The translations under genes were made by a program, and so were the position numbers. 64,000 nucleotides of DNA from DATATB01 sp036268995 (lineage in GTDB: Bacteria; Planctomycetota; Planctomycetia; Pirellulales; PNKZ01), in the NCBI GenBank assembly GCA_036268995.1, contig DATATB010000033.1, forward strand, positions 1 to 64,000. The letters run 5' to 3'. Under the pieces are notes generated by a model that was given only the letters and a program-made list of their open reading frames with translations, was not told the origin of the DNA and searched no databases. Shown here piece after piece: positions 47,606 to 55,904 of this stretch (the stretch's first letter is position 1; every line of letters starts with the position of its first letter).

Positions 47606-47841
47606 ATTCCGCCTGTTGCGTGCATTCACGATTTGTGTGCTCTCGGAAGTGATTGCGCGATGGGTGCGCGGATGAACATCTTGTAGAAGGGCCGCCAATG
47701 AACGCGATTATCGCCCGGCAATCGGCGCGAGGCAAACAATCCCCGCTTCGGGCCAGCAACGATTTCGAGCGACGGTTAGACGCGGGCCGGGGGCGAAAAG
47801 TTCCTAAATCACGGGACACGTTTTTAGATTCGACATCCAGT

Positions 47842-47924
47842 GGGAGGGCGAGGCTCCTGCCGAGCCGCCGGGTAACGCAGCGGCCGACCCATAGGCCCCG
47901 GCTCGGCAGGAGCCTCGCCCTCCC
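47842..47924. repeat. REP-like palindrome with perfect 25-bp arms
   Basis: Arms at 47842-47866 and 47900-47924 are exact reverse complements, the same family as 10330-10407. After the right arm an 18-nt string (GCCTCGCCCTCCCGATGG, ending at 47930) is repeated directly, starting near 47934. The surrounding 422-nt gap (47606-48027) has no other feature that I can see. Confidence 0.9.
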
Positions 47925-48027
47925 GATGGCCGTTGCCTCGCCCTCCCGATGGTTGCGGACGCATCGCTGCTGCGGTAAGACCGTGAAAACATCCGCCGGC
48001 CCGGGCTAGCTATTGAGGAAGTCCCCT

Positions 48028-49416
48028 TTGAGCATCCTGATCGCTGTTGGCGTGCTCGTCTTTCTGATGCTGGTCGCGTATCGCGGCTACAGCGTGATCT
48101 TGTTTGCGCCGGTGGCGGCAATGCTCGCGGTGCTCTGCACCGACCCGGCGGCGGTGCCGGCCATGTTCACCGGCCTGTATATGGAGAAGCTGGTCGTCTT
48201 CGTGAAGCTGTATTTCCCAGTGTTTTTGCTGGGGGCCGTGTTCGGAAAGGTGATCGAACTGTCGGGCTTTTCGCAGTCGATCGTGTCGTCGGCCATGCGG
48301 CTGGTCGGCCCCCAGCGAGCGATGCTCTCGATCGTGCTGGTGTGCGCGGTGCTTACGTATGGCGGCGTGTCGCTGTTTGTCGTGGTCTTTGCGGTCTATC
48401 CTTTCGCCGCCGAAATGTTCCGGCAGGGCAATATTCCGAAGCGGCTGATTCCCGGCACGATCGCCTTGGGCGCGTTTTCGTTCACGATGGATTCGCTGCC
48501 GGGCAGTCCGCAGATCCAGAACCTGATTCCCACCACGTTCTTTAAGACCGACACCTGGGCCGCGCCCTGGCTCGGTACGATCGGCGGCCTGTTTATCCTC
48601 GTCGTGGGGCTCACCTATCTCGAATCGCGCCGCCGCGCGCTTGCTGCGGGCGAAGGCTATGGCACGGGCCACACGCACGAGCCGATGCCGGTGCCCGAGC
48701 AGGCGATGGCCAATCCCTGGATCGCGATGCTGCCGCTGGTCGTCGTGGGCGTGCTGAATAAGTTGTTTACGAACCTCATTCATCGGCACTATGGTCAAAC
48801 GTACGAGGCGAGTTTTCCCGGTCTGGAACATCCGCTAAGCGTGCAGATTTCGTCGGTGGCGGCGATTTGGGCCGTCGAGGCGGCACTGTTGATGGGCATC
48901 GTCTGCGTGTGCGTATTGGCGTTTCGCCGGGTGGCCGCACAATTTGCCGAAGGCAGCAAGGCGGCGGTCGCCGGAGCGCTGCTGGCCGCCATGAACACCG
49001 CGTCGGAATACGGGTTTGGCGCCGTGATTGCCGTGCTGCCCGGCTTTGCCGCCATTCGCGACGCCCTGGAAGCGGTCCCCGATCCGCTCTTCAACGAAGC
49101 GGTCACGGTCACCACCCTGGCCGGCATCACCGGCTCGGCGTCGGGCGGAATGAGCATCGCGCTGGCGGCCATGGCCGATGAATTTGTCACGGCGGCCAAC
49201 GCGGCGGGCATTCCCATGCAGGTACTGCACCGCGTGGCATCGATGGCCAGCGGCGGCATGGACACGCTGCCGCACAACGGCGCGGTCATTACGCTGCTGG
49301 CGGTTTGCGGCCTCACGCACCGGCAGTCGTACAAAGATATCTTTGCCGTGACGTGCATCAAGACGGTCGCCGTGTTCATCGTGATTGCCGTGTACTATCT
49401 CACCGGCATCGTCTAG
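48028..49416 (+). CDS. GntP-family permease
   Basis: A 462-aa membrane transporter with about 12 helices. YGGVSLFVVVFAVYPFAAEMF, GAFSFTMDSLPGSPQIQNLIPTTFF and ITGSASGGMSIAL match the gluconate:H+ symporter family (gluconate, hydroxybutyrate and related acids). I choose TTG 48028 because GAGGAAG lies 7-8 nt upstream and the first helix follows at once. TTG 48013 would place the Shine-Dalgarno inside the gene. Substrate undetermined. Confidence 0.87.
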   Translation: MSILIAVGVLVFLMLVAYRGYSVILFAPVAAMLAVLCTDPAAVPAMFTGLYMEKLVVFVKLYFPVFLLGAVFGKVIELSGFSQSIVSSAMRLVGPQRAMLSIVLVCAVLTYGGVSLFVVVFAVYPFAAEMFRQGNIPKRLIPGTIALGAFSFTMDSLPGSPQIQNLIPTTFFKTDTWAAPWLGTIGGLFILVVGLTYLESRRRALAAGEGYGTGHTHEPMPVPEQAMANPWIAMLPLVVVGVLNKLFTNLIHRHYGQTYEASFPGLEHPLSVQISSVAAIWAVEAALLMGIVCVCVLAFRRVAAQFAEGSKAAVAGALLAAMNTASEYGFGAVIAVLPGFAAIRDALEAVPDPLFNEAVTVTTLAGITGSASGGMSIALAAMADEFVTAANAAGIPMQVLHRVASMASGGMDTLPHNGAVITLLAVCGLTHRQSYKDIFAVTCIKTVAVFIVIAVYYLTGIV

Positions 49417-49439
49417 CGATGGTCAAGAGGCCGGCCGCC

Positions 49440-50255
49440 TCAAGGCACCAGGCCGGCGTGCCGGGAGTCGGTTTCGCGCGCGACTGGATCCTGCCGGTAG
49501 AACTCGCGCAGGCAGGCGTACAACTCGGGATGCCGATGCCGCATTGCCGATGGCCGCTGGAAAAATGTTTCGGTCGCGACGGCAAAGAACTCGGCCGGAC
49601 TGGTCGCGCCGTAACAATCCAAGAGTGCGGCGTGCCCACGCGAGCAGTCGTGGACCAGTTCGCGGTAATGCTCGCCGACGACCTTGGTCCAGCGCTCGGC
49701 CTGTGCGGCCGTCTCCAGCGGCGGGACGCCATCGGCCCGACGCCCGTTGAGCATGTCGAGCTGGTGGGCAAACTCGTGGAACACCAGGTTGCGGCCATGC
49801 ACACGCTCGAGCCCGCCGGCCAGGACATCCGACCAGGACAGAATGACGGGGCCGCGGTACCAGGCCTCTCCCTGCCGGGCCGAATCGCCCTCGATGACGA
49901 CTCCCGGCCCCGCCCCCGTGCTGGCGCGGGCCACATAAGCATCGGGATAAACCAGGATCGACAGCACGTGGTCGAAGTATTCGGCCTCGAGTCCGAGAAC
50001 CAGGATCGCGACCAGGCCGGCGACCGTCACCCGGACTTCGTCCGTGATCTGCTGTCCGCCGCAGCCTTCCCAATGCTTTTCGGCCGCGAAGATTTGCACG
50101 TAGTCGCGCACGCGCCCCTGCTCGGCGGCAGTGAGCCGACGATAGGACCGCACATTCTCTTCGAGCAGGACTTTCCAAGGCTGCGGAAACGGTTCTCGCA
50201 GCAGCGCACGGCGTCTGCGGTTGCGAAGCCAACGAAATAGCACAAGCGTCCTCAA
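49440..50255 (-). CDS. mtfA: MtfA-like zinc peptidase (M90 family)
   Basis: A 271-aa cytosolic zinc peptidase. VFHEFAHQLDMLNG at about 158-171 holds HEFAH, and SPAEFFAVATETFF supplies the third ligand Glu. The family is MtfA, known in E. coli as a binder of the glucose-PTS repressor Mlc with aminopeptidase activity. No PTS genes are visible nearby, so that role may not transfer. It is divergent from the ThuA-domain gene. Confidence 0.88.
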   Translation of the reverse strand: MRTLVLFRWLRNRRRRALLREPFPQPWKVLLEENVRSYRRLTAAEQGRVRDYVQIFAAEKHWEGCGGQQITDEVRVTVAGLVAILVLGLEAEYFDHVLSILVYPDAYVARASTGAGPGVVIEGDSARQGEAWYRGPVILSWSDVLAGGLERVHGRNLVFHEFAHQLDMLNGRRADGVPPLETAAQAERWTKVVGEHYRELVHDCSRGHAALLDCYGATSPAEFFAVATETFFQRPSAMRHRHPELYACLREFYRQDPVARETDSRHAGLVP

Positions 50256-50405
50256 TTTCGGGGCGGCGATTCAATCCGGGCCGGCTGTAGCGAGCCGGCG
50301 AGGATGATTATATGCTCAGGCCTGCCCGGCTGCCGCGGGATTGCAGGGTCGAGCCGGCCGTTTGACGGCCCGGTCACAGTCGAAACCATGGGAGTCAAAA
50401 ATCGC

Positions 50406-51317
50406 ATGCGTCCTTCAAGAATCTGGTCGGCGGCAGTTACCTTCGCGCTGGTTGCCTTGGCGTCGTTGTCGGCCAGCGGAGCAGAGCCGACGGCCCGATT
50501 GCCGCCTGGCTTCAAACTCGAGGAACCGTGCACCGATGCGGCGCTGACCAAGATCGTGCTCGTCGCGGGCTCGAACTTCTTCAAGCCGGGCCAGCACGAA
50601 TATATCGGCGGCTGTGCCGCGCTGATGGATCTGTTGCGGCAGACGCCCGGCGTGTTTCCCGTGTTGGCCCTCGATTGGCCCAAAAAGGCCGAGACCTTCG
50701 CGGGGGCCAAGGCCGTCGTGTTCTTCTTCGACGGTGGCGACAAGCACGCCTGGCTCGACTCAGGCCGCCGCGCGCAGGTGCAGCAAATGGCCGATGCCGG
50801 CGTGGGCTTCGCAGCGCTGCATCAGGGCATCGACATCTCCAAGGAGCTGGGGCCGACGATGCGCGAGTGGATGGGAGCGGCTTTTGAAAAGGGATTTTCG
50901 CAACGGGCCCACTGGGTGGCCGAGTTCAAGACGTTTCCCGACCATCCGATCTGTCGCGGCGTGACGCCGTTTCAGATCGACGACGGCTGGCTGTACAAGC
51001 TGCGCTTCGTGGACGGCATGCACGGCGTGACGCCGCTGCTGCGGACGGTCTCGCCGAAAGCCAAATCGGCCGATGCCTCGGCCGACGCCGCAATCATTTC
51101 CTGGGCTTTCGAGCGCCCGGGCGGCGGGCGATCGTTCGTGTTTACCGGCGCCCATTTGCACGCCAGCCTGGCCGAGCAAGGTTATCGCCGCTTTCTGGTC
51201 AACGGGATTCTATGGTCGGCCGGCACTGAAATTCCCGCCGCAGGAGCACCGGTCCGTCTGGATCGTGCCACGCTCGATCGCTACCTGACCGCCGCGGCCG
51301 CTTCGACGGGTCGCTAG
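50406..51317 (+). CDS. Secreted ThuA-domain protein
   Basis: A 303-aa protein with a signal peptide (about 1-25) followed by a ThuA-like class I glutamine-amidotransferase fold (KIVLVAGSNFFKPGQHEY, VVFFFDGGDKHAW, GVGFAALHQGID, FPDHPICRGV, FVFTGAHLHASL). The family name comes from trehalose utilisation. In Planctomycetes it is common in secreted proteins, and its substrate is unknown. GGGAG lies 11 nt upstream of ATG 50406; ATG 50388 is possible. Confidence 0.84.
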   Translation: MRPSRIWSAAVTFALVALASLSASGAEPTARLPPGFKLEEPCTDAALTKIVLVAGSNFFKPGQHEYIGGCAALMDLLRQTPGVFPVLALDWPKKAETFAGAKAVVFFFDGGDKHAWLDSGRRAQVQQMADAGVGFAALHQGIDISKELGPTMREWMGAAFEKGFSQRAHWVAEFKTFPDHPICRGVTPFQIDDGWLYKLRFVDGMHGVTPLLRTVSPKAKSADASADAAIISWAFERPGGGRSFVFTGAHLHASLAEQGYRRFLVNGILWSAGTEIPAAGAPVRLDRATLDRYLTAAAASTGR

Positions 51318-51442
51318 CGTATTATCGCAGAATGACAACGGTCGCCGCATTTTGTGGTCGGCCGAGACCGAAAATATCGTCGCCAACGCCCGCCGCGCAC
51401 GGACCGCCTAGGATTAAGCCCAATCCGGTTGAGACATTTGGA

Positions 51443-52204
51443 ATGACGTCACTCGAAGACGAATTGCAGCATAGCCGGAAGTTCATCCGCGACCGTGGTC
51501 AGCCACGGTGGAGCGACGGGCTGCTTCTAGTTGGTGTCAAGCTCGCAACCGGACCGCAGCGTTGGTGGCACGACGCTGTGTTCCTAACAATCATCAATCA
51601 CGTTTCATCTCGACTGCATGGGCTGTACCACGATGAAAACAACGATGATGGGCCACTTTTTCGGATGTCCATCGACGTCTATATGATGTTGTGGACTGCT
51701 CTCTTGGTATTCGTGTACCTGATCGCATATGTTTCCGTGGGGCGGAATTCTTGCATCGCAAGCGTTGCGATGATCCTGGCAACTGTCCTGTCGACGATGC
51801 GGATATACGAGATTTGGGCCTTTATCGCATTGCTTCACGCGGGGGAATACCGGTCGTCATCAAAAATTCGGCCGATAATAAATACTGTGTGGCACTACTG
51901 CGAAGTGGCGATTGGTTTTGGCGTGATATACCTCGCAATCAGCCATTTTGTAGGAGACGAATTCGCCGCTGATAAGGGCGCTCAAACAATACGTAGCAGC
52001 GCTGCCAATGCAGCTTATTTCAGCTTTGTAACCCTAACAACAATTGGTTACGGTGATCTGTCGCCAAAGACTGACGTTGGAAAGACTGTTGTGGTTATCG
52101 AGGTTATCCTCGGCTTCTTCCTGCTATTGGTCGTCCTACAGCGCGCAATGGCCGAAGAGCGCCAAGACGATGCAAACGGTGAGCCGCGTGCAGCAGGCCA
52201 TTGA
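51443..52204 (+). CDS. Two-pore-helix type potassium channel (putative effector or sensor)
   Basis: A 253-aa membrane protein. Two N-terminal helices (about 82-98 and 104-131) are followed by a channel module: a helix (about 152-170), the selectivity filter T-T-I-G-Y-G-D at 199-205, and a final helix (about 215-234). TIGYGD is diagnostic of K+-selective channels. The soluble N-terminal 80 residues are unfamiliar, and no RCK/TrkA domain follows. ATG 51443 is favoured over ATG 51332, whose extra residues are poorly protein-like. The base composition is visibly lower in GC than its neighbours, hinting at transfer. 147 nt downstream lies a SIR2-domain gene in the same direction. Confidence 0.85.
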   Translation: MTSLEDELQHSRKFIRDRGQPRWSDGLLLVGVKLATGPQRWWHDAVFLTIINHVSSRLHGLYHDENNDDGPLFRMSIDVYMMLWTALLVFVYLIAYVSVGRNSCIASVAMILATVLSTMRIYEIWAFIALLHAGEYRSSSKIRPIINTVWHYCEVAIGFGVIYLAISHFVGDEFAADKGAQTIRSSAANAAYFSFVTLTTIGYGDLSPKTDVGKTVVVIEVILGFFLLLVVLQRAMAEERQDDANGEPRAAGH

Positions 52205-52224
52205 GCCCCAAAGGCGCGGCATGA

Positions 52225-52254
52225 CATCCGACGCGTTTAGCGTCCCGTCGGATG
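52225..52254. repeat. Hairpin in the channel-SIR2 intergenic region
   Basis: CATCCGACG (52225-52233) and CGTCGGATG (52246-52254) form a perfect 9-bp stem with a 12-nt loop; no T-run follows. It could act as an mRNA processing or attenuation site between the two genes, or be a dispersed palindrome. A GGAAGCGCTTCC palindrome also lies in the gap, near 52272. Confidence 0.55.
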
Positions 52255-52351
52255 CCCCGCACCTATTTCCGGAAGCGCTTCCGCGTAGACCGCCATTTTT
52301 GGGGGCCGCCCGCGAACCAACACACGCTCCCGTTGAGCAACGAGGTTTTCC

Positions 52352-54121
52352 ATGATCGACCCTTTGATCTCCCTTCCCTTTGCGTTGCAGGCCAATCCAG
52401 GAGCATATGCCCTTGTGGTCGGCTCCGGCCTGTCGAGAGCCGCGCTGATCCCCACAGGCTGGGAAGTTGTCCTTGATTTGATTGGACGAATCGCAAAGCT
52501 CGAAGGGGAAGCGTGCGAGCCAGATCGTGCCGCGTGGTACCGGCGCAAATATGGCGATGAACCCGACTATGCGAAGCTCATCCAGATGCTGGTCAAAAGC
52601 CCCGAAGAGCGGCATCAATTTCTGCGTCAGTATTTTGAACCGAACGAGGAGGAGCGAGAACAGGGCGCCAAAATGCCAACCGCCGCTCATCGGGCCATTG
52701 CGGAGCTTGTCGTCAAGGGCTACATCAGGGTCATTATCACTACGAACTTCGATCGCCTTTTAGAGCGCGCGATCGAGGAGGCGGGGATTACCCCTACTGT
52801 GCTTAGCACGGCTGATGCGATCGAAGGTTCCTTGCCAATAGTCCATCAACGATGCGTCGTACTCAAAGCGCACGGGGATTACCTTGACACTAGGATCAAG
52901 AACACGCCAGAAGAGTTGGCTTTTTACGATGACAGACAGGCCCATTTGCTCGACCGCATATTCGACGATTTCGGGGTGGTGGTTTGCGGCTGGTCGGCCG
53001 ACTGGGATCCGGCATTGTGCGCCGCCTTTGACCGCTGCAAGAGCCGCCGATTTACCCTGTACTGGGCGGCTCCTGGCGGCATCGGCATTAACGCCCAACG
53101 GATACTACAAGCCCGATCTGGCGTAACCGTCAGGATAAAAGACGCGAACTCCTTTTTTACGCAGCTAGCTGAGAGGACATTGGCCCTCGAAGAGACACAG
53201 CAGCTTCATCCATTATCGGCCGGCATCGCAGCGGCCACCGTCAAGCGGCTTATATCGGAGCCGCGCCACCGCGTTCGATTGTATGACTTGCTCAGGGACG
53301 AAACCGAGGCCGCGTTTGAGCGGATTTCGGGCCTGCACGCGCAAGCGCTCGCCAATCAGCGACAAGCAGATGCAACCCAAAAGGCTTTCGACGGATACTT
53401 TGAAGCCGTGTCGGTCGTGCGGGAACTTATGATTCATGGATGCTACTGGGCCGGGCCGGAGCACTACGACGCTTTCACGAAATGCGTTCCGCGCATCGCG
53501 CGCGATCCACAGCGGCGGATGAGCGGCACCAAGATCGTCCAGGGGCTCCGAGCGGCGCCGGCGGCCATGTTGTTCTATTCGGGCGGTATTGCCGCCTTAG
53601 CGGGCCGTAATTACGGCATGTTCGCGCATCTGATCCGTCAGTCGGTCTGTCGCGACGACGGCAAGGAAGGGCCTTTCGTCCTAATTTATCCGTGGGACGA
53701 GTTGCATCGTTTCGCTCGGCTGATCCGAGGCTTCAACAACGGCTACGCGGCTGACAGCCGATGGCTTTTTGATCGGCTTCGAGAGCCACTACGGCCATTG
53801 CTCGTTGGTGACGACGAGTTTGAAGTCACATTCGACAGATTCGAGTATCTCCGGTCGCTGGCTTTCATTGATGCCAACGCCAAAAGGGACGGCGGTAACG
53901 AAGTAACTGATGCGTATGCGCCGGTTGGACTGTTTCGTTGGAGAGAGCGATGGGATAGAAATCGCCAAATAAACATACGCGACGATTTGTTGGAAGAACT
54001 CGCGGCCGAGGGCGAAAACTGGGGGCCCCTGCGATCGGGGCTTTTCGATGGATCGAGTGACCGTTTCAGGCTGGTTCTTGAACGCTACGAGGAGAATCTG
54101 GGAAGGCGGCAGTACACTTAG
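52352..54121 (+). CDS. SIR2-domain protein (putative NADase effector)
   Basis: A 589-aa protein. The N-terminal SIR2-like domain (about 10-230) has its key motifs: GSGLS at 24-28, TTNFD at 130-134 (conserved Asn), KAHGD with catalytic His174, and CGWSADWDP at 212-220. Such SIR2 domains in prokaryotic immunity degrade NAD+ (for example ThsA, DSR and SIR2-HerA). The C-terminal 360 residues match no family I know and may be a sensor. GAGG lies seven nt before ATG 52352. It sits 147 nt after the K+-channel gene in the same orientation. The NADase role is inferred from motif conservation. Confidence 0.85.
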   Translation: MIDPLISLPFALQANPGAYALVVGSGLSRAALIPTGWEVVLDLIGRIAKLEGEACEPDRAAWYRRKYGDEPDYAKLIQMLVKSPEERHQFLRQYFEPNEEEREQGAKMPTAAHRAIAELVVKGYIRVIITTNFDRLLERAIEEAGITPTVLSTADAIEGSLPIVHQRCVVLKAHGDYLDTRIKNTPEELAFYDDRQAHLLDRIFDDFGVVVCGWSADWDPALCAAFDRCKSRRFTLYWAAPGGIGINAQRILQARSGVTVRIKDANSFFTQLAERTLALEETQQLHPLSAGIAAATVKRLISEPRHRVRLYDLLRDETEAAFERISGLHAQALANQRQADATQKAFDGYFEAVSVVRELMIHGCYWAGPEHYDAFTKCVPRIARDPQRRMSGTKIVQGLRAAPAAMLFYSGGIAALAGRNYGMFAHLIRQSVCRDDGKEGPFVLIYPWDELHRFARLIRGFNNGYAADSRWLFDRLREPLRPLLVGDDEFEVTFDRFEYLRSLAFIDANAKRDGGNEVTDAYAPVGLFRWRERWDRNRQINIRDDLLEELAAEGENWGPLRSGLFDGSSDRFRLVLERYEENLGRRQYT

Positions 54122-54172
54122 CCTCGTTTACCAAACTTTCCAGCCGGGCATTGCTCGCGGATTCCCCGGAGT

Positions 54173-54976
54173 TTAAAACCCGGTGATCTTTCGGCCGGCG
54201 CTGAACTCGTTCGAGCGCTTCGCGGGCTTACCGCTCGTGGCGTACGCGCTGCTTCGCAGTTCCTGCTCGTGGAGATTGTCGTGCAGCGAACGCAACTCTT
54301 CGTACGACCAGGTCTCGATGGCATACGTCGCAGAAATCTGGCTGCCGTGCGTGCCGCGCAAATGGCTGAGGACCTTTTCCCGGGTGGGGCTCCAATCGTC
54401 ATCGACCGACCAGTGATTGCCGCGCAGCGGATACTGGCCGGTCGTTTCGACCCGGGCAATTTCGAGGATTGCTCCTGAGGGTCGTTCATCGACCCCTTTG
54501 GCCAGCCAGCCGAAGGTCCAGGCGTCGAGCGGCGTGGTGCAACCTGAGCGAAAGGAGCGAACGATCGCATCGTGGTCGATGCAGGCCACGCTGGGATAGT
54601 CGTGCGGCTTGAGCTGACCAACCAGATCGGGAACGGCAGCCCGATCGACGATTTGCAAATGGTTCTCCACGCCCGCGCCAATTTTCCACCCCAGAGCCGT
54701 CATCGTCTCGAAATCGCCGCCAGGACGGCGCAAACGCTCCAGCTCTTGCCGGCTGCGGTCGCTGTCGTCGGCGGTGATGATCAATACTCGCGGATTGCGC
54801 GCGTGCAGGCCGCCGACTTCGGCCGTATTCAGAATGCGAAACGGTTGCGATATAGCAGGTGCGCTTGCCGCTTTTGGCCAGGCGGTGGCTGGCTCGTTAG
54901 GGAAACTCATCGCGCGGCTGGCGCACGCGATCAAAGCCGTGAAGGCGATGAGCCGAATTGCGATCTTCGTCGGCAT
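54173..54976 (-). CDS. Secreted thioredoxin-fold-like planctomycete protein
   Basis: A 267-aa protein with a signal peptide (about 1-24). Residues about 62-165 look like a thioredoxin fold (RVLIITADDSDRSRQELERL, GWKIGAGVENHLQIVD, HDYPSVACIDH, GCTTPLDAWTFGWL), but the CxxC active site is absent. The C-terminal segment (about 185-245) has RGNHWSVDDDW and EELRSLHDNLHEQE, strings I associate with planctomycete secreted proteins. The role is unknown and a redox function is doubtful without the cysteines. ATG 54974-54976 is chosen for the signal peptide. Confidence 0.72.
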   Translation of the reverse strand: MPTKIAIRLIAFTALIACASRAMSFPNEPATAWPKAASAPAISQPFRILNTAEVGGLHARNPRVLIITADDSDRSRQELERLRRPGGDFETMTALGWKIGAGVENHLQIVDRAAVPDLVGQLKPHDYPSVACIDHDAIVRSFRSGCTTPLDAWTFGWLAKGVDERPSGAILEIARVETTGQYPLRGNHWSVDDDWSPTREKVLSHLRGTHGSQISATYAIETWSYEELRSLHDNLHEQELRSSAYATSGKPAKRSNEFSAGRKITGF

Positions 54977-55150
54977 TGAAAACGGCCCCTGGAGCGATCG
55001 CAAAGAGTTGCGAACCGAACGTCAAGAATAGCGGAGCCATGCGACGCGTCAACGAAAAACGCGAGCGGCACGAGATGTCCGACGAGGCCGGCATTCGGCC
55101 GAAGAATACGGCCAGAAGCTTTTCTAATGCGAGGAAGAGCGGAATCGAGA

Positions 55151-55710
55151 TTACTCGCCGCCGCGGATCATTTCGGCCACGGCACTGACTGCGGCCCTCA
55201 GTCGTGGGTCGTCGCCGGCGCAAGCGATCGCGCGCTCGGCTTTTGCGGCGGCTTTTGCTCGTTTGGCGTCGTCCACGGAATCGCAGAAGTTGTCGTACAC
55301 GTCGGCCAGCTTGACGAGCCGCGCCTGCCAGGTCGCGGCCGCGAGCTGCAGGTCATAGGCCGCTTCGCGCTCGGGCTCCGGCAGCCGCAGGTCTTTGGTC
55401 AGCGCCGCCACCGCATCGGCAACGTCATTGCCGAACGTGGCGAATAGATCGTCGTAATCGGTCGTCGTGTCCTCGATCGTGTCGTGTAGCAAGGCGGCAC
55501 ACAGCGCCACCGGGATCATCCATGCCAAACACGTGAAGGACCGTGAGTGCCACGCGCATCGGATGCGCGATGTACGGAGTCTGGCCATCTTTTCGCAATT
55601 GGCCCCGACCAGGAAGATCTCTACCCTCACTGAAGCCGCCCAAGAGGTCCGTCAGCACATCGAGGCCCACACGGTCAATTGCTGCGGCGAGTTGCTGCTG
55701 ATCGCATAAG
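55151..55710 (-). pseudogene. Frameshifted HD-domain (p)ppGpp hydrolase-like gene
   Basis: Two frames together encode an HD4-type RelA/SpoT hydrolase domain. The upstream part (QLRKDGQTPYIAHPMRVALT, GMDDP) is in one frame. The downstream part (CAALLHDTIEDTTTDYDDLF, then RLVKLADVYDNF) is in the next. They join at a CCCGGTGGCG string near 55505-55514; with one G fewer it would read DPVALCAALLHD without a break. The metal-site residues HP, HD and D of LADVYDN are all present. It is either a genuine one-base insertion or a sequencing error. The start codon is unclear. Confidence 0.7.
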
Positions 55711-55904
55711 ACGGCCCTTCGGACACATGAAGCCAGCAGAAGGGCGTACAAGCCCCAGGAAAGCCCGTAGAAGGCTCTGGAAGATCCCTGAGAGAAACTT
55801 CGTTCCTTAAATACAGAGCCATCCTGAGGGTTATATGGAGGCCCTGGGAGGCTCGTCCTCAGCCATGAAGGAAGGCTGTGCAGATCGGACACGATCAACA
55901 CCAG
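55711..55904. other. Gap without recognised feature
   Basis: About 190 nt between the broken HD gene and the kinase-gene stop. One reading frame stays open through it in continuation of the HD fragment, but without similarity that I recognise. I see no repeat or terminator. Confidence 0.4.
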
